A stretch of DNA of 64,000 nucleotides from CAG-488 sp051881315 (GTDB lineage Bacteria > Bacillota > Clostridia > Oscillospirales > Acutalibacteraceae), in the NCBI GenBank assembly GCA_051881315.1, contig JBJEPQ010000054.1:11449-75448 (forward strand). Reading direction: 5' to 3'. Shown here piece after piece: positions 34,413-42,777 of the stretch; position 1 is the stretch's first letter; each line of letters opens with the position of its first letter. The translations under genes were made by a program, and so were the position numbers. The notes under the pieces are model-generated. The model saw nothing but the letters and a program-made list of their open reading frames with translations, ran no database searches and was not told where the DNA came from.

Positions 34413-37400
34413 TTATTCCTCTGTACCGTAGAGCTTAACAAGCTTCTGGAGGTGAGCATAGCGATCCTTTGCGCCGTCCTCTGCCTTCTCGAAGAGCTTT
34501 TCTGCTCTCTCCGGGAACGAACGTGTAAGAGCTGAGTAACGAGCCTCGTTCATAAGGAATGCACGGTAACCCTCTGTTGCGGGAACCTTGGAGTCAACTG
34601 TGAACGGGTTCTTGCCCTCTGCCTTGAGTGCCGGATTGTAGCGGAACATATTCCAGTAGCCGCAGTCAACAGCTCTCTTCATCTCTGCCTGGCAGTTAAC
34701 CATACCGCCCTTGATGCTGTGCATCTCGCAGGGAGCGTAACCGATAACAAGTGACGGTCCCGGATAAGCCTCAGCTTCCTGGAGAGCCTTGAGAGTCTGG
34801 TTCTGGTCTGCGCCCATAGCGATCTGTGCAACATAGATGTAGCCGTAGGACATTGCGATCTCAGCAAGGCTCTTCTTAGCGATTGCCTTACCTGCCGCTG
34901 CGAACTGTGCAACCTGACCGATCTGAGAAGCCTTAGAAGCCTGTCCGCCTGTATTTGAGTAAACCTCGGTATCGAATACCATAACGTTTACATCCTCGCC
35001 CGAAGCAAGAACGTGATCGAGTCCGCCGAAGCCGATATCGTATGCCCAGCCGTCGCCGCCGAAGATCCATACGGACTTCTTGGAAAGGTAATCCTTCTGA
35101 GCAAGGATCTCCTTAGCTGCGTCACAGCCGCACTTCTCAAGCTCTGCAACAAGAGCTTCCGTTGCTTCGCCGTTCTTTGCGCCGTCATTAACTGTTGCAA
35201 GGTAAGCGTCCGCAGCAGCCTTAACCTCTGCCTTTACGCCGTCCTTAGCTGCAAGAGCCTCAACCTTTTCGATGAGGTTGCTTCTGATAGCCTGCTGACC
35301 GAGATACATACCGTAGCCGTGCTCTGCGTTATCCTCAAAGAGGGAGTTTGCCCAAGCCGGTCCCTTGCCGTTCTTGTCGGTGGTGTACGGTGATGTGCCT
35401 GCGGGGCCGCCCCAGATTGAAGAACAACCTGTTGCGTTGGAGATATACATTCTGTCGCCGAAGAGCTGAGTGATAAGACGAGCGTATGATGTCTCTGCAC
35501 AGCCTGCGCAAGAGCCTGAGAACTCAAGGAGAGGCTTCTTGTACTGGCTGGAGATAACGTTGATCTTAGCTGTGAGATCCTTCTTCTCGTCAACATTGGC
35601 AACACAGTAATCGAATGCTGCCTGCTGCTCGTCCTGGCTCTCACGGGATACCATCTTGAGTGAATTTGTCGGGCAAACGCCTACGCAGACGCCGCAGCCC
35701 ATACAATCCATCGGTGATACTGCAAGAGTATATGTGTAGTTTGTCTTTACGATCGGCTTCGGAGCAAACTTTGTAACTGCCGGAGCTGCTGCCTTCTCCT
35801 CATCATTGAGGGCGAAAGGTCTGATCGTAGCATGAGGACAAACATATGCGCACTTGTTACACTTTGCGCAGGTCTCTGCGTTCCACTCGGGAACCATAAC
35901 CGCAACGCCGCGCTTCTCATATGCCGATGCGCCCTGCTCGAACGTACCGTCAACGTGCTTCTCAAAGTTGCCGACTGTAAGCTCATAACCGTCCATATGA
36001 CCTACGGGCTTCATGATGCTCTCAACCTGCTCAACAAGCTTTGCCGGACCCTCGGTCTTAACCTCGACCTCAGCGTCAACAGCGTCTGCCCAGTCAGCCG
36101 GAACGTCGATCTTAACGAATGCCGTTGCACCTGCGTCAATGGCCTTTTCGTTCATCTCAACGATTTCTTTACCCTTCTTCATAAACTTCTGAGCCTTTTC
36201 CTTCATGTAGCCGATAGCCTCGTCAACAGGAAGAACCTTTGCAAGAGCAAAGAAAGCGGACTGAAGAACTGTATTTGTACGCTTGCCGAGACCGATCTCT
36301 GCGGCAATGTCAATAGCGTTAACCGTGTAAAGCTGAATGTTGTTCTTTGCGATGTAGCGCTTTGTCTCAGCGTTCATCTTCTCAGCAAGCTCAGCGGCAT
36401 CCCACTGGCAGTTGATGAGGAATACTCCGCCCGGCTTAACATCGTTGACCATCTTGTAGCCTTTTTCGATGTATGACGGGTTGTGGCAGGCAACGAAGTC
36501 AGCCTTGTTTACATAATAGGGGCTCTTGATCGGCTCGTCACCGAAACGAAGATGGGAGATAGTGATACCGCCGGTCTTCTTAGAGTCATACTGGAAATAT
36601 GCCTGAGCATACTTATCTGTGTGGTCACCGATGATCTTGATGGAGTCCTTGTTTGCGCCGACTGTACCGTCGCCGCCGAGTCCCCAGAACTTGCACTCGA
36701 TCGTGCTCTCGGCCGCTGTGTTCGGAGACGGCTTCTCTTCGAGTGAAAGATAAGTTACATCGTCTGTGATACCGATTGTGAAGTGAGCCTTGGGAGCGTC
36801 CTTCTTGAGCTCGTCATAAACAGCGAATACGCTTGACGGCGGTGTATCCTTGGAACCGAGACCGTAACGGCCGCCGATAACCTTGATACCGTCCTTGCCT
36901 GCTGCGTTGAGAGCGGCAACAACGTCAAGGAAGAGAGGCTCACCGATTGAGCCGGGCTCCTTCGTTCTGTCAAGAACAGCAAGCTTCTTGCATGTTGCGG
37001 GAATAGCCTCAACGAACTTCTCAACCGAGAAAGGTCTGTAAAGACGAACCTTGATAAGACCTACCTTCTCGCCCTTAGCGGTGAGGTAGTCGATAACTTC
37101 CTCTGCAACGTCGCAGATTGAACCCATAGCAACGATAACGTTCTCTGCGTCCTCTGCACCGTAGTAGTTGAAGAGCTTATAGTTTGTGCCAAGCTTAGCG
37201 TTGACCTTGTCCATGTACTTCTCAACTATAGCCGGAGCTGCGTCATAGTACTTGTTGCAGGCCTCACGATGCTGGAAGAAGATATCGTCGTTCTCGTGAG
37301 AACCGCGCATTACGGGATGCTCAGGATTGAGTGCTCTCTCTCTGAAAGCGGCAACTGCATCCATATCGCACATTTCCTTGAGATCGTCATAATCCCAGAC

Positions 37401-37952
37401 TTCGATCTTCTGAATCTCGTGAGAGGTACGGAAGCCGTCGAAGAAGTTGATGAAAGGAACTCTGCCCTCGATAGCTGCAAGGTGAGCGACTGCACCGAGA
37501 TCCATAACTTCCTGCGGATTTGTTTCAGCGAGCATTGCGAAACCTGTCTGACGGCAGGCATAAACGTCTGAATGATCACCGAAGATGTTGAGAGCATGAG
37601 AAGCTACGCAACGGGCTGATACGTGGAATACGCAGGGAAGAAGCTCACCGGCGATCTTGTACATATTGGGGATCATGAGGAGAAGTCCCTGAGAAGCCGT
37701 ATAGGTCGTTGTCAGAGCGCCTGCTGCAAGAGAGCCGTGAACGGTACCTGATGCACCTGCCTCGGACTGCATTTCTGCAACCTTAACTGTTGTGCCGAAA
37801 ATGTTCTTACGACCCTGAGCCGACCACTGATCAACGTAGTCTGCCATCGGGCTTGACGGAGTGATAGGATAGATACCCGCAACTTCCGTAAACGCATATG
37901 ATACGTGAGCGGCGGCGGTGTTACCATCCATGGTTAACTTTTTTCTTGCCAT
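34413..37952 (-). CDS. nifJ: Pyruvate:ferredoxin (flavodoxin) oxidoreductase, single-chain
   Basis: 1179 residues, full length for the homodimeric form. Domain order: N-terminal pyruvate-binding domain with EVAGIYPITPSSPMADYVDQ, CoA/beta domains, a two-cluster ferredoxin domain (CAKCNKCAYVCPHA and CMGCGVCVGVCPTN, roughly 690-770), then the TPP domain with SGSCAGCAETSYARLITQLF, FGGDGWAYDIGFGGLDHVLA and VFDTEVYSNTGGQASKASQI. It turns pyruvate and CoA into acetyl-CoA, CO2 and reduced ferredoxin, the central step of clostridial fermentation and H2 formation. AGGAGG precedes ATG 37952, with a good promoter 50 bases upstream. It is a single-gene unit. Confidence 0.98.
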   Translation of the reverse strand: MARKKLTMDGNTAAAHVSYAFTEVAGIYPITPSSPMADYVDQWSAQGRKNIFGTTVKVAEMQSEAGASGTVHGSLAAGALTTTYTASQGLLLMIPNMYKIAGELLPCVFHVSARCVASHALNIFGDHSDVYACRQTGFAMLAETNPQEVMDLGAVAHLAAIEGRVPFINFFDGFRTSHEIQKIEVWDYDDLKEMCDMDAVAAFRERALNPEHPVMRGSHENDDIFFQHREACNKYYDAAPAIVEKYMDKVNAKLGTNYKLFNYYGAEDAENVIVAMGSICDVAEEVIDYLTAKGEKVGLIKVRLYRPFSVEKFVEAIPATCKKLAVLDRTKEPGSIGEPLFLDVVAALNAAGKDGIKVIGGRYGLGSKDTPPSSVFAVYDELKKDAPKAHFTIGITDDVTYLSLEEKPSPNTAAESTIECKFWGLGGDGTVGANKDSIKIIGDHTDKYAQAYFQYDSKKTGGITISHLRFGDEPIKSPYYVNKADFVACHNPSYIEKGYKMVNDVKPGGVFLINCQWDAAELAEKMNAETKRYIAKNNIQLYTVNAIDIAAEIGLGKRTNTVLQSAFFALAKVLPVDEAIGYMKEKAQKFMKKGKEIVEMNEKAIDAGATAFVKIDVPADWADAVDAEVEVKTEGPAKLVEQVESIMKPVGHMDGYELTVGNFEKHVDGTFEQGASAYEKRGVAVMVPEWNAETCAKCNKCAYVCPHATIRPFALNDEEKAAAPAVTKFAPKPIVKTNYTYTLAVSPMDCMGCGVCVGVCPTNSLKMVSRESQDEQQAAFDYCVANVDEKKDLTAKINVISSQYKKPLLEFSGSCAGCAETSYARLITQLFGDRMYISNATGCSSIWGGPAGTSPYTTDKNGKGPAWANSLFEDNAEHGYGMYLGQQAIRSNLIEKVEALAAKDGVKAEVKAAADAYLATVNDGAKNGEATEALVAELEKCGCDAAKEILAQKDYLSKKSVWIFGGDGWAYDIGFGGLDHVLASGEDVNVMVFDTEVYSNTGGQASKASQIGQVAQFAAAGKAIAKKSLAEIAMSYGYIYVAQIAMGADQNQTLKALQEAEAYPGPSLVIGYAPCEMHSIKGGMVNCQAEMKRAVDCGYWNMFRYNPALKAEGKNPFTVDSKVPATEGYRAFLMNEARYSALTRSFPERAEKLFEKAEDGAKDRYAHLQKLVKLYGTEE

Positions 37953-38001
37953 TCTTTGTTCCTCCTTGTAAAGTTAATAGCAATCTAATTTACCACCCAT
38001 A

Positions 38002-38030
38002 ATAATACCACGTTATTTTTGAGATGTAAA
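38002..38030 (-). promoter_or_regulatory. Promoter of nifJ
   Basis: Minus strand TTTACA (38025-38030) and TATTAT (38002-38007), spacing 17, about 50 bases before the start codon. A near-consensus promoter, in line with strong expression. Confidence 0.75.
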
Positions 38031-38162
38031 CATTATTGAGAGATTTTTTTCAACTTTTTATTCCCGTTTCTGCCAAAATCAGGCGTTTATCTGCTTTTTT
38101 ACTTAAAAATTTTTAAATTTTTTCGGTTTTTAAAAATCCTGCATAAGAAAATAAAGAAAACG

Positions 38163-38368
38163 GGGCTGCCGCAATAAGATGAAGAAGCCGTTTTCTTCCG
38201 ATGCCCGGCGTATGTGTATACGTCAAATCGGAAAAACGGCTAAAAGAAACACATATTTTTAATTTATTCTAAATAAGAAATATCAAGGCTTGTATCGGTA
38301 TAAAAATCCAATACAAGCCTTTCAATTTAATTATTGTTTCTTTTGGTCTTCGCTTAGTGCGGCAGCCC
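38163..38368. repeat. 206-bp element with nested inverted repeats between clpX and nifJ
   Basis: The ends are an exact 11-base inverted repeat, GGGCTGCCGCA (38163-38173) and TGCGGCAGCCC (38358-38368). Inside are a long bulged stem (38187-38202 with 38227-38240), a small CGTAT-gtgt-ATACG hairpin at its tip (38209-38222), and the clpX terminator stem (38285-38295 with 38311-38321). RNA from either strand could fold into a multi-branched structure. No ORF is inside. It may be a small non-autonomous mobile element or a structured 3' UTR. The rest of the 37953-38378 gap holds the nifJ promoter and an AT-rich stretch. Confidence 0.6.
38284..38322 (-). terminator. Likely terminator behind clpX
   Basis: AAGGCTTGTAT / ATACAAGCCTT 11-base stem with a 15-base loop, about 55 bases after the clpX stop on the minus strand. 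The T-run behind it is weak on minus (GATATTTCTT) and moderate on plus (TCAATTT). Confidence 0.6.
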
Positions 38369-38378
38369 GATTATATTA

Positions 38379-39644
38379 TTATGCGTCGAGCTTAGCTCGC
38401 TTCTTGTGTTCAACCAAAGGAGCCGCATTGTTTTCAACGCAGTCCTCCGTCACCTGCACGCTGACGATGGATTTGTCGCTCGGCACGGCGTACATAATCG
38501 GCACAAGCAGGTTTTCCATAATGGAACGCAGACCTCTTGCGCCCGTCTTTTTCTCAAGCGTTTTCTTTGCGATCGCTTTCAGAGCTTCGGGAGTGAAGTC
38601 AAGCTCGACTCCGTCCATTGAAAGCAGGGATCTGTACTGCTTGACGATGGCGTTTTTCGGCTCGGTGAGAATACTTACAAGAGCGTCCTCATCAAGCTCC
38701 CTTAGAGTTGCAATTACAGGCAGACGTCCGACAAGCTCAGGAATAAGACCGAACTTGGTGATGTCCTGCTGAACGACCTTTGACATTGCATTTTCAACAG
38801 AGAAAGCGTCCTTATCCTTGATCTCCGCTTCAAATCCGAGAGCCGATCCGCCGATCCTTTTCTCAACGATCTTTTCAATGCCGTCAAAAGCACCGCCGCA
38901 AATGAAAAGAATGTTCGAGGTGTTGACCTGTATGCACTCCTGCTGAGGGTGCTTTCTGCCGCCCTGCGGAGGTACGTTTGCGACCGTACCCTCGACAATT
39001 TTCAGAAGCGCCTGCTGTACGCCCTCGCCGCTGACGTCACGGGTAATTGACGGATTTTCGGATTTTCTTGCAATCTTGTCGATCTCGTCAACATAGATTA
39101 TTCCTCGCTCCGCCTTTTCGATATCGAAATCGGCGACCTGAATAAGTCTTAGGAGAATGTTCTCGACATCCTCTCCGACATATCCCGCCTCGGTGAGCGT
39201 TGTTGCGTCCGCAATCGCAAACGGAACGTCGATTATCTTGGCAAGCGTCTGTGCAAGCATTGTTTTTCCTACACCTGTCGGACCGAGGAGCAGAATATTG
39301 CTCTTCTGGATTTCAACATCGGATTCGTCCTGCTTGAAAACTCGTTTATAATGATTGTAAACAGCGACGCTGAGAGTGACCTTGGCTTCGTCCTGACCGA
39401 TAACGTACTCATCGAGACCTTTCTTGATCTCCATGGGAGTCGGCAATTTGAAGTCCTTAGCCTGTTTTTTTCTGGCTCTGCCTGCGGCCGCCTGTTCCTC
39501 CGCCATAATGGCACTGCAAAGGTCAATACACTCGTTGCAGATATAAACTCCCGGACCGGCGATTATCTTCTCAACCTGTCCGTCGGTCTTGCCGCAAAAG
39601 GAACAGCGAACGCTTTTTTCACGTCTTTCATCATCTCTTGGCAT
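38379..39644 (-). CDS. clpX: ClpX, ATPase subunit of the ClpXP protease
   Basis: 421 residues. N-terminal zinc-binding domain (CSFCGKTDG ... CNECIDLC, residues about 15-42), Walker A LLLGPTGVGKT, Walker B region IIYVDEIDKIARKSE, pore/sensor regions and the ClpP-contact loop as LGF in GGSALGFEAE. It unfolds proteins and feeds them to ClpP. It follows clpP by 15 bases, the usual tig-clpP-clpX order. GGGGTG precedes ATG 39644. Confidence 0.97.
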   Translation of the reverse strand: MPRDDERREKSVRCSFCGKTDGQVEKIIAGPGVYICNECIDLCSAIMAEEQAAAGRARKKQAKDFKLPTPMEIKKGLDEYVIGQDEAKVTLSVAVYNHYKRVFKQDESDVEIQKSNILLLGPTGVGKTMLAQTLAKIIDVPFAIADATTLTEAGYVGEDVENILLRLIQVADFDIEKAERGIIYVDEIDKIARKSENPSITRDVSGEGVQQALLKIVEGTVANVPPQGGRKHPQQECIQVNTSNILFICGGAFDGIEKIVEKRIGGSALGFEAEIKDKDAFSVENAMSKVVQQDITKFGLIPELVGRLPVIATLRELDEDALVSILTEPKNAIVKQYRSLLSMDGVELDFTPEALKAIAKKTLEKKTGARGLRSIMENLLVPIMYAVPSDKSIVSVQVTEDCVENNAAPLVEHKKRAKLDA

Positions 39645-39659
39645 CGTTACACCCCTGAT

Positions 39660-40241
39660 TTATCTTTTGTAAAGCACCTTGTCAACAAGACCGTATTCCA
39701 TGGCCTCCTGAGCCGAAAGGTAGTTGTCACGCTCGGTATCGAGTGCGATCTGCTCTATCGACTTGCCGGTGTTCTCCGAAAGGATCTTGTTGAGCTTTTC
39801 CCTCGTTTTAAGTATATGGTCGGCAACAATCTTGATTTCGGTTGCCTGTCCCTGTGCGCCGCCGAGCGGCTGATGGATCATAATTGTGCTGTTCGGCAGG
39901 GCAATTCTCTTGCCCTTTGCGCCCGACGAAAGCAGGAAAGCTCCCATCGAAGCCGCCATACCCATGCAGATCGTTGAAACATCGCATTTGATGTACTGCA
40001 TCGTGTCATAGATCGCAAAGCCTGCGCTGACCGATCCGCCGGGGCTGTTGATATAAAGGCTGATATCCTTGTCGGGATCCTGTCCCTCAAGGAAAAGAAG
40101 CTGAGCGACGACAAGGCTTGCCGTTGCGTCATTCACCTCGTCGGACAGAACGATAATTCTGTCGCTGAGGAGACGTGAAAAAATATCGTATGAGCGTTCG
40201 CCTCTGTTTGTCTGTTCGATAACATAAGGTACAAGTGCCAT
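39660..40241 (-). CDS. clpP: ClpP, proteolytic subunit
   Basis: 193 residues. Catalytic S98 in GMAASMGAF and H123 in MIHQPLGGAQGQ; the Asp lies in the LSAQEAMEYGLVD region's preceding helix (ERDNYLS). N-terminal MALVPYVIEQTNRGERSYDI is typical. It forms the two-ring 14-mer. CGGAGG precedes ATG 40241. The 111-base gap to tig contains a small ATGGC / GCCAT hairpin and AT-rich sequence that might hold a weak promoter (TATTAT near 40290), but no convincing -35. Confidence 0.97.
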   Translation of the reverse strand: MALVPYVIEQTNRGERSYDIFSRLLSDRIIVLSDEVNDATASLVVAQLLFLEGQDPDKDISLYINSPGGSVSAGFAIYDTMQYIKCDVSTICMGMAASMGAFLLSSGAKGKRIALPNSTIMIHQPLGGAQGQATEIKIVADHILKTREKLNKILSENTGKSIEQIALDTERDNYLSAQEAMEYGLVDKVLYKR

Positions 40242-40352
40242 ATTTATTCCTCCGTTCGAGTAGTTTCGTGGTTTTTCTCAAGTGTAATAATAGTGCAAAT
40301 GAATGGCAAAGAGCCATCCATACGCATAAATTATAATCATTTGAAAGCAAAA

Positions 40353-41705
40353 TTATTCAGCGTCTGCCGGCTTTTCTTCGTCCTTCTTGGCAGCGGCCTT
40401 CTTCGTTGTCTTCTTCGGCTTCTCGGCTACGATAGCCTTAGCGTTGGCAACAAGGAAGTCAACCGTCTTCTTGCCGACGACGTCCTTCTTAACATCCTCA
40501 ATATTAACCCATTTCTTGACCTGCTCAACATCAAGCTGATATGCATCTGCCATTTCTTTGAGCTTTGCCTCGGCTTCCTCATCGGATGCCTCGATCTTCT
40601 CAAGCTCTGCAATCTTCTCAACAGCAAGCTGGAGCTTGACCTGCTTAACGGCGTTGTCCCTCATGCTCGCCTTAAACTTGTCTCTGTCCATACCCATGTA
40701 CTGAAGATAGGTGTCAAGCGGAATGCCCTGCTGTGCAAGTCTGTTCTCGTAGTCCTTAACATCGTCCTCAAGCTTGTTGTCGTACATAACCTCAGGGATC
40801 TCGCCCTCAACAAGCTCAACAACCTTCTCAAGAACTGCGCTCTCGAAGTCTCTCTCAACGTCCTCTTTCTTCTTCTCGGAAAGCTCCGCCTTGATCTTCT
40901 TCTTGAGTTCGGCAAGAGTCTCGACCTCGTCGTCAACATCCTTTGCAAAGTCATCGTCAAGAGCCGGAAGCTCCTTCATCTTGATTTCGTGAAGAACAAC
41001 CTTGAATACTGCTTCCTTGCCTGCAAGCTCGGGAGTGTAATCGGTCGGGAATGTGACGTTTACATCAAACTCATCACCTGTCTTGTGACCGATGATCTGA
41101 TCCTCAAAGCCGGGGATAAACTGACCTGAGCCGAGTGTAAGCTCATAGTTCTCACCCTTGCCGCCGTCAAAAGCAACTCCGTCAACGAAGCCCTCAAAGT
41201 CGATAACGGCAATGTCATTCTTCTTAGCCTTTCTGTCGTCAACGGTAACGACGCGGGCATTTCTCTCCTGCATGGAAGCAAGCTCTTTCTTAACGTCGTC
41301 CGCAACAACGGAAGCGTCGCCCTTGTCAGCCTCGATACCCTTATAGTTCTCGATCGTGATCTCAGGCTTAACGGTAACTTTCATTGTCATCTCAACGCCG
41401 TCCTTGCCGATCTTGGTTACATCAAGATCATGGGGAGCGGCAACAGGCTCAATGCCTGCCTCCTTAATGGCGTCGCTGACAACATCGGGATATACGATAT
41501 CAAGCGCATCCTCATAAAACGCGCCCTCGCCGTAGAACTTTTCAATCATTTTAAGCGGAGCCTTACCCTTACGGAAGCCGGGAAGCTGGATCTTATTCTT
41601 CTGCTTGTTATAAGCCTTGAGAATAGCCTTGTTGAAGTCCTCGCCGCTTACGGTGACTTCAAGAGTGTAAACGTTCGTTTCTGTCTTGTTAGCTGATTTT
41701 AACAT
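40353..41705 (-). CDS. tig: Trigger factor, ribosome-bound chaperone and prolyl isomerase
   Basis: 450 residues from ATG 41705, with AGGAGG nine bases upstream; a longer frame from 41744 would include promoter-proximal sequence. Order: N-terminal ribosome-binding domain with the GFRKGKAP signature (about 45-52), FKBP-type domain from about 150 to 240 with IDFEGFVDGVAFDGGKGENY and GSGQFIPGFEDQIIGHKTGD, and the helical C-terminal chaperone domain. The C-terminus has an extra basic-acidic tail (EKPKKTTKKAAAKKDEEKPA) that many homologues lack. First gene of tig-clpP-clpX. Confidence 0.96.
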   Translation of the reverse strand: MLKSANKTETNVYTLEVTVSGEDFNKAILKAYNKQKNKIQLPGFRKGKAPLKMIEKFYGEGAFYEDALDIVYPDVVSDAIKEAGIEPVAAPHDLDVTKIGKDGVEMTMKVTVKPEITIENYKGIEADKGDASVVADDVKKELASMQERNARVVTVDDRKAKKNDIAVIDFEGFVDGVAFDGGKGENYELTLGSGQFIPGFEDQIIGHKTGDEFDVNVTFPTDYTPELAGKEAVFKVVLHEIKMKELPALDDDFAKDVDDEVETLAELKKKIKAELSEKKKEDVERDFESAVLEKVVELVEGEIPEVMYDNKLEDDVKDYENRLAQQGIPLDTYLQYMGMDRDKFKASMRDNAVKQVKLQLAVEKIAELEKIEASDEEAEAKLKEMADAYQLDVEQVKKWVNIEDVKKDVVGKKTVDFLVANAKAIVAEKPKKTTKKAAAKKDEEKPADAE

Positions 41706-41772
41706 TAAAAACTTCCTCCTGTGTGGTATTCCGGAGCCGTACATACTTCCACAAATACCTATTAACTTTTGT

Positions 41773-41781
41773 ATTATAGCA
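41773..41781 (-). promoter_or_regulatory. Extended -10 promoter of tig
   Basis: Minus strand TGCTATAAT (TATAAT at 41773-41778, TGC at 41779-41781), about 68 bases before the tig start. No clear -35. No CIRCE or CtsR-box pattern is seen nearby. Confidence 0.6.
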
Positions 41782-41947
41782 GATGTTTTTCGCTTTTTCC
41801 ATACCTTTTTTAAAAATTTTTATTATTTCCGAAAATATTTTTCGCAGTTTTTCCTTACATTTGAAGAAAAAGGTCAAAAAAGGTTGAATGTAAAGGTGAT
41901 TGACTTTACGTTCAACCGACTTGTATGGTTTTGTATAAGGTTTTCAC

Positions 41948-42078
41948 GTCTAAGGTCTAACGTCTAAAATCTAACGTCTAACTTCTGCCTTCCCCTTGAG
42001 GGGAAGGTGGCACAACCGCAGGTTGTGACGGATGAGGTGTAAAATCAGACGTTAGACATTAGATGTTAGATTTTAGAC
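41948..42078. repeat. Palindromic repeat (type A) framed by inverted heptamer arrays
   Basis: Five heptamers of the form RTCTAAN (41948-41982), then the palindrome CCTTCCCCTTGAGGGGAAGG (41988-42007), a second hairpin CACAACC/GGTTGTG (42011-42027), GACGGATGAGGTG, and about four and a half heptamers in the opposite orientation (42046-42078, read as NTTAGAY). So the whole element is a near-symmetric structure with heptamer arrays as terminal inverted repeats. No ORF. The 41706-41947 stretch before it holds only the tig promoter and AT-rich sequence. Confidence 0.85.
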
Positions 42079-42109
42079 AATTCTATTTTAAAATTCGATG
42101 AAAATTTTC

Positions 42110-42157
42110 GGCTCCCTTGTGCAAAGGGAGCTGTCAGCGAAGCTGACTGAGGGATTG
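42110..42157. repeat. Palindromic repeat (type B)
   Basis: GGCTCCCTTGTGCAAAGGGAGC hairpin (42110-42131 in outline) followed by GTCAGCGAAGCTGAC hairpin and TGAGGGATTG. A copy in the other orientation is at 63923-63974. It lies just after the 3' end of the small membrane protein gene and could act as its transcription stop or 3' stabiliser. Confidence 0.75.
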
Positions 42158-42200
42158 TAATAGGATAGCTTATAAATACTCTGTAGAAACATTGTTTGCA

Positions 42201-42707
42201 TTATTCTTCTTTTTTCTTGAAATAATTTTTCTTCAGAATAAATAATGTAAAAATAATCGCAGTCGGAACTTCTAACAATAAAAACAAACATATAAAATCA
42301 TATTTATAACTGATAACAATATCTTCACCGTATATCTCAATCAACGATAAAGTCTTAAACGGGTAGAAATTTTTTATGTCTGCTTTGTATACTTTTTGAT
42401 TACCGTCTTTGCTGTTAAAAAATCTGATTGTCAATGTACCTTTCATATGTTTTAACTGCTTATTTCTGTTTTCTTTAAAGTCATATCGGTACCATTCATT
42501 TATCTTTTTATCAATGCTAATATTTCTTTCTTCAAAGTCTTTTGAAAGAATATCCATACTTGTATATTTCTGCAAATCATTATTATCAACATTAAGATTT
42601 ATACTTTCGGAATATTTTCCTTTCGGCAAAATTGCAATCAAAAACGTACCGATCAACAGAGAAGATGCAAGCAACATTAGAACAACACTTATAATTGTTT
42701 TTTTCAT
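42201..42707 (-). CDS. Small membrane protein of unknown function
   Basis: 168 residues from ATG 42707 (AAGGTG upstream; a TTG at 42725 is an unlikely alternative). Two hydrophobic segments, one N-terminal (about 5-28, MKKTIISVVLMLLASSLLIG...) and one near the C-terminus (about 138-160), with a hydrophilic, lysine- and asparagine-rich middle that would face outside, and a KKNYFKKKEE cytosolic end. I do not recognise a family. The gene is clearly more AT-rich than its neighbours and sits beside a repeat cluster, which suggests recent gain. It follows the metallophosphoesterase gene on the same strand by 70 bases. Confidence 0.7.
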   Translation of the reverse strand: MKKTIISVVLMLLASSLLIGTFLIAILPKGKYSESINLNVDNNDLQKYTSMDILSKDFEERNISIDKKINEWYRYDFKENRNKQLKHMKGTLTIRFFNSKDGNQKVYKADIKNFYPFKTLSLIEIYGEDIVISYKYDFICLFLLLEVPTAIIFTLFILKKNYFKKKEE

Positions 42708-42777
42708 TACACAACACCTTCCCAAATCGTCTCACTTTTGTAAAAGGGACACCGAAAAGATTTCGGAAAACAAACGA

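Noticed and set aside
41706..41880. CIRCE or CtsR operator before tig/clpP/clpX
   Set aside because: No TTAGCACTC-N9-GAGTGCTAA or GGTCAAANANGGTCAAA-like sequence is present; only a promoter is seen.
41948..42078. Possible CRISPR array because of short repeated units
   Set aside because: The heptamers are directly joined, with no spacers, and no cas gene is near.
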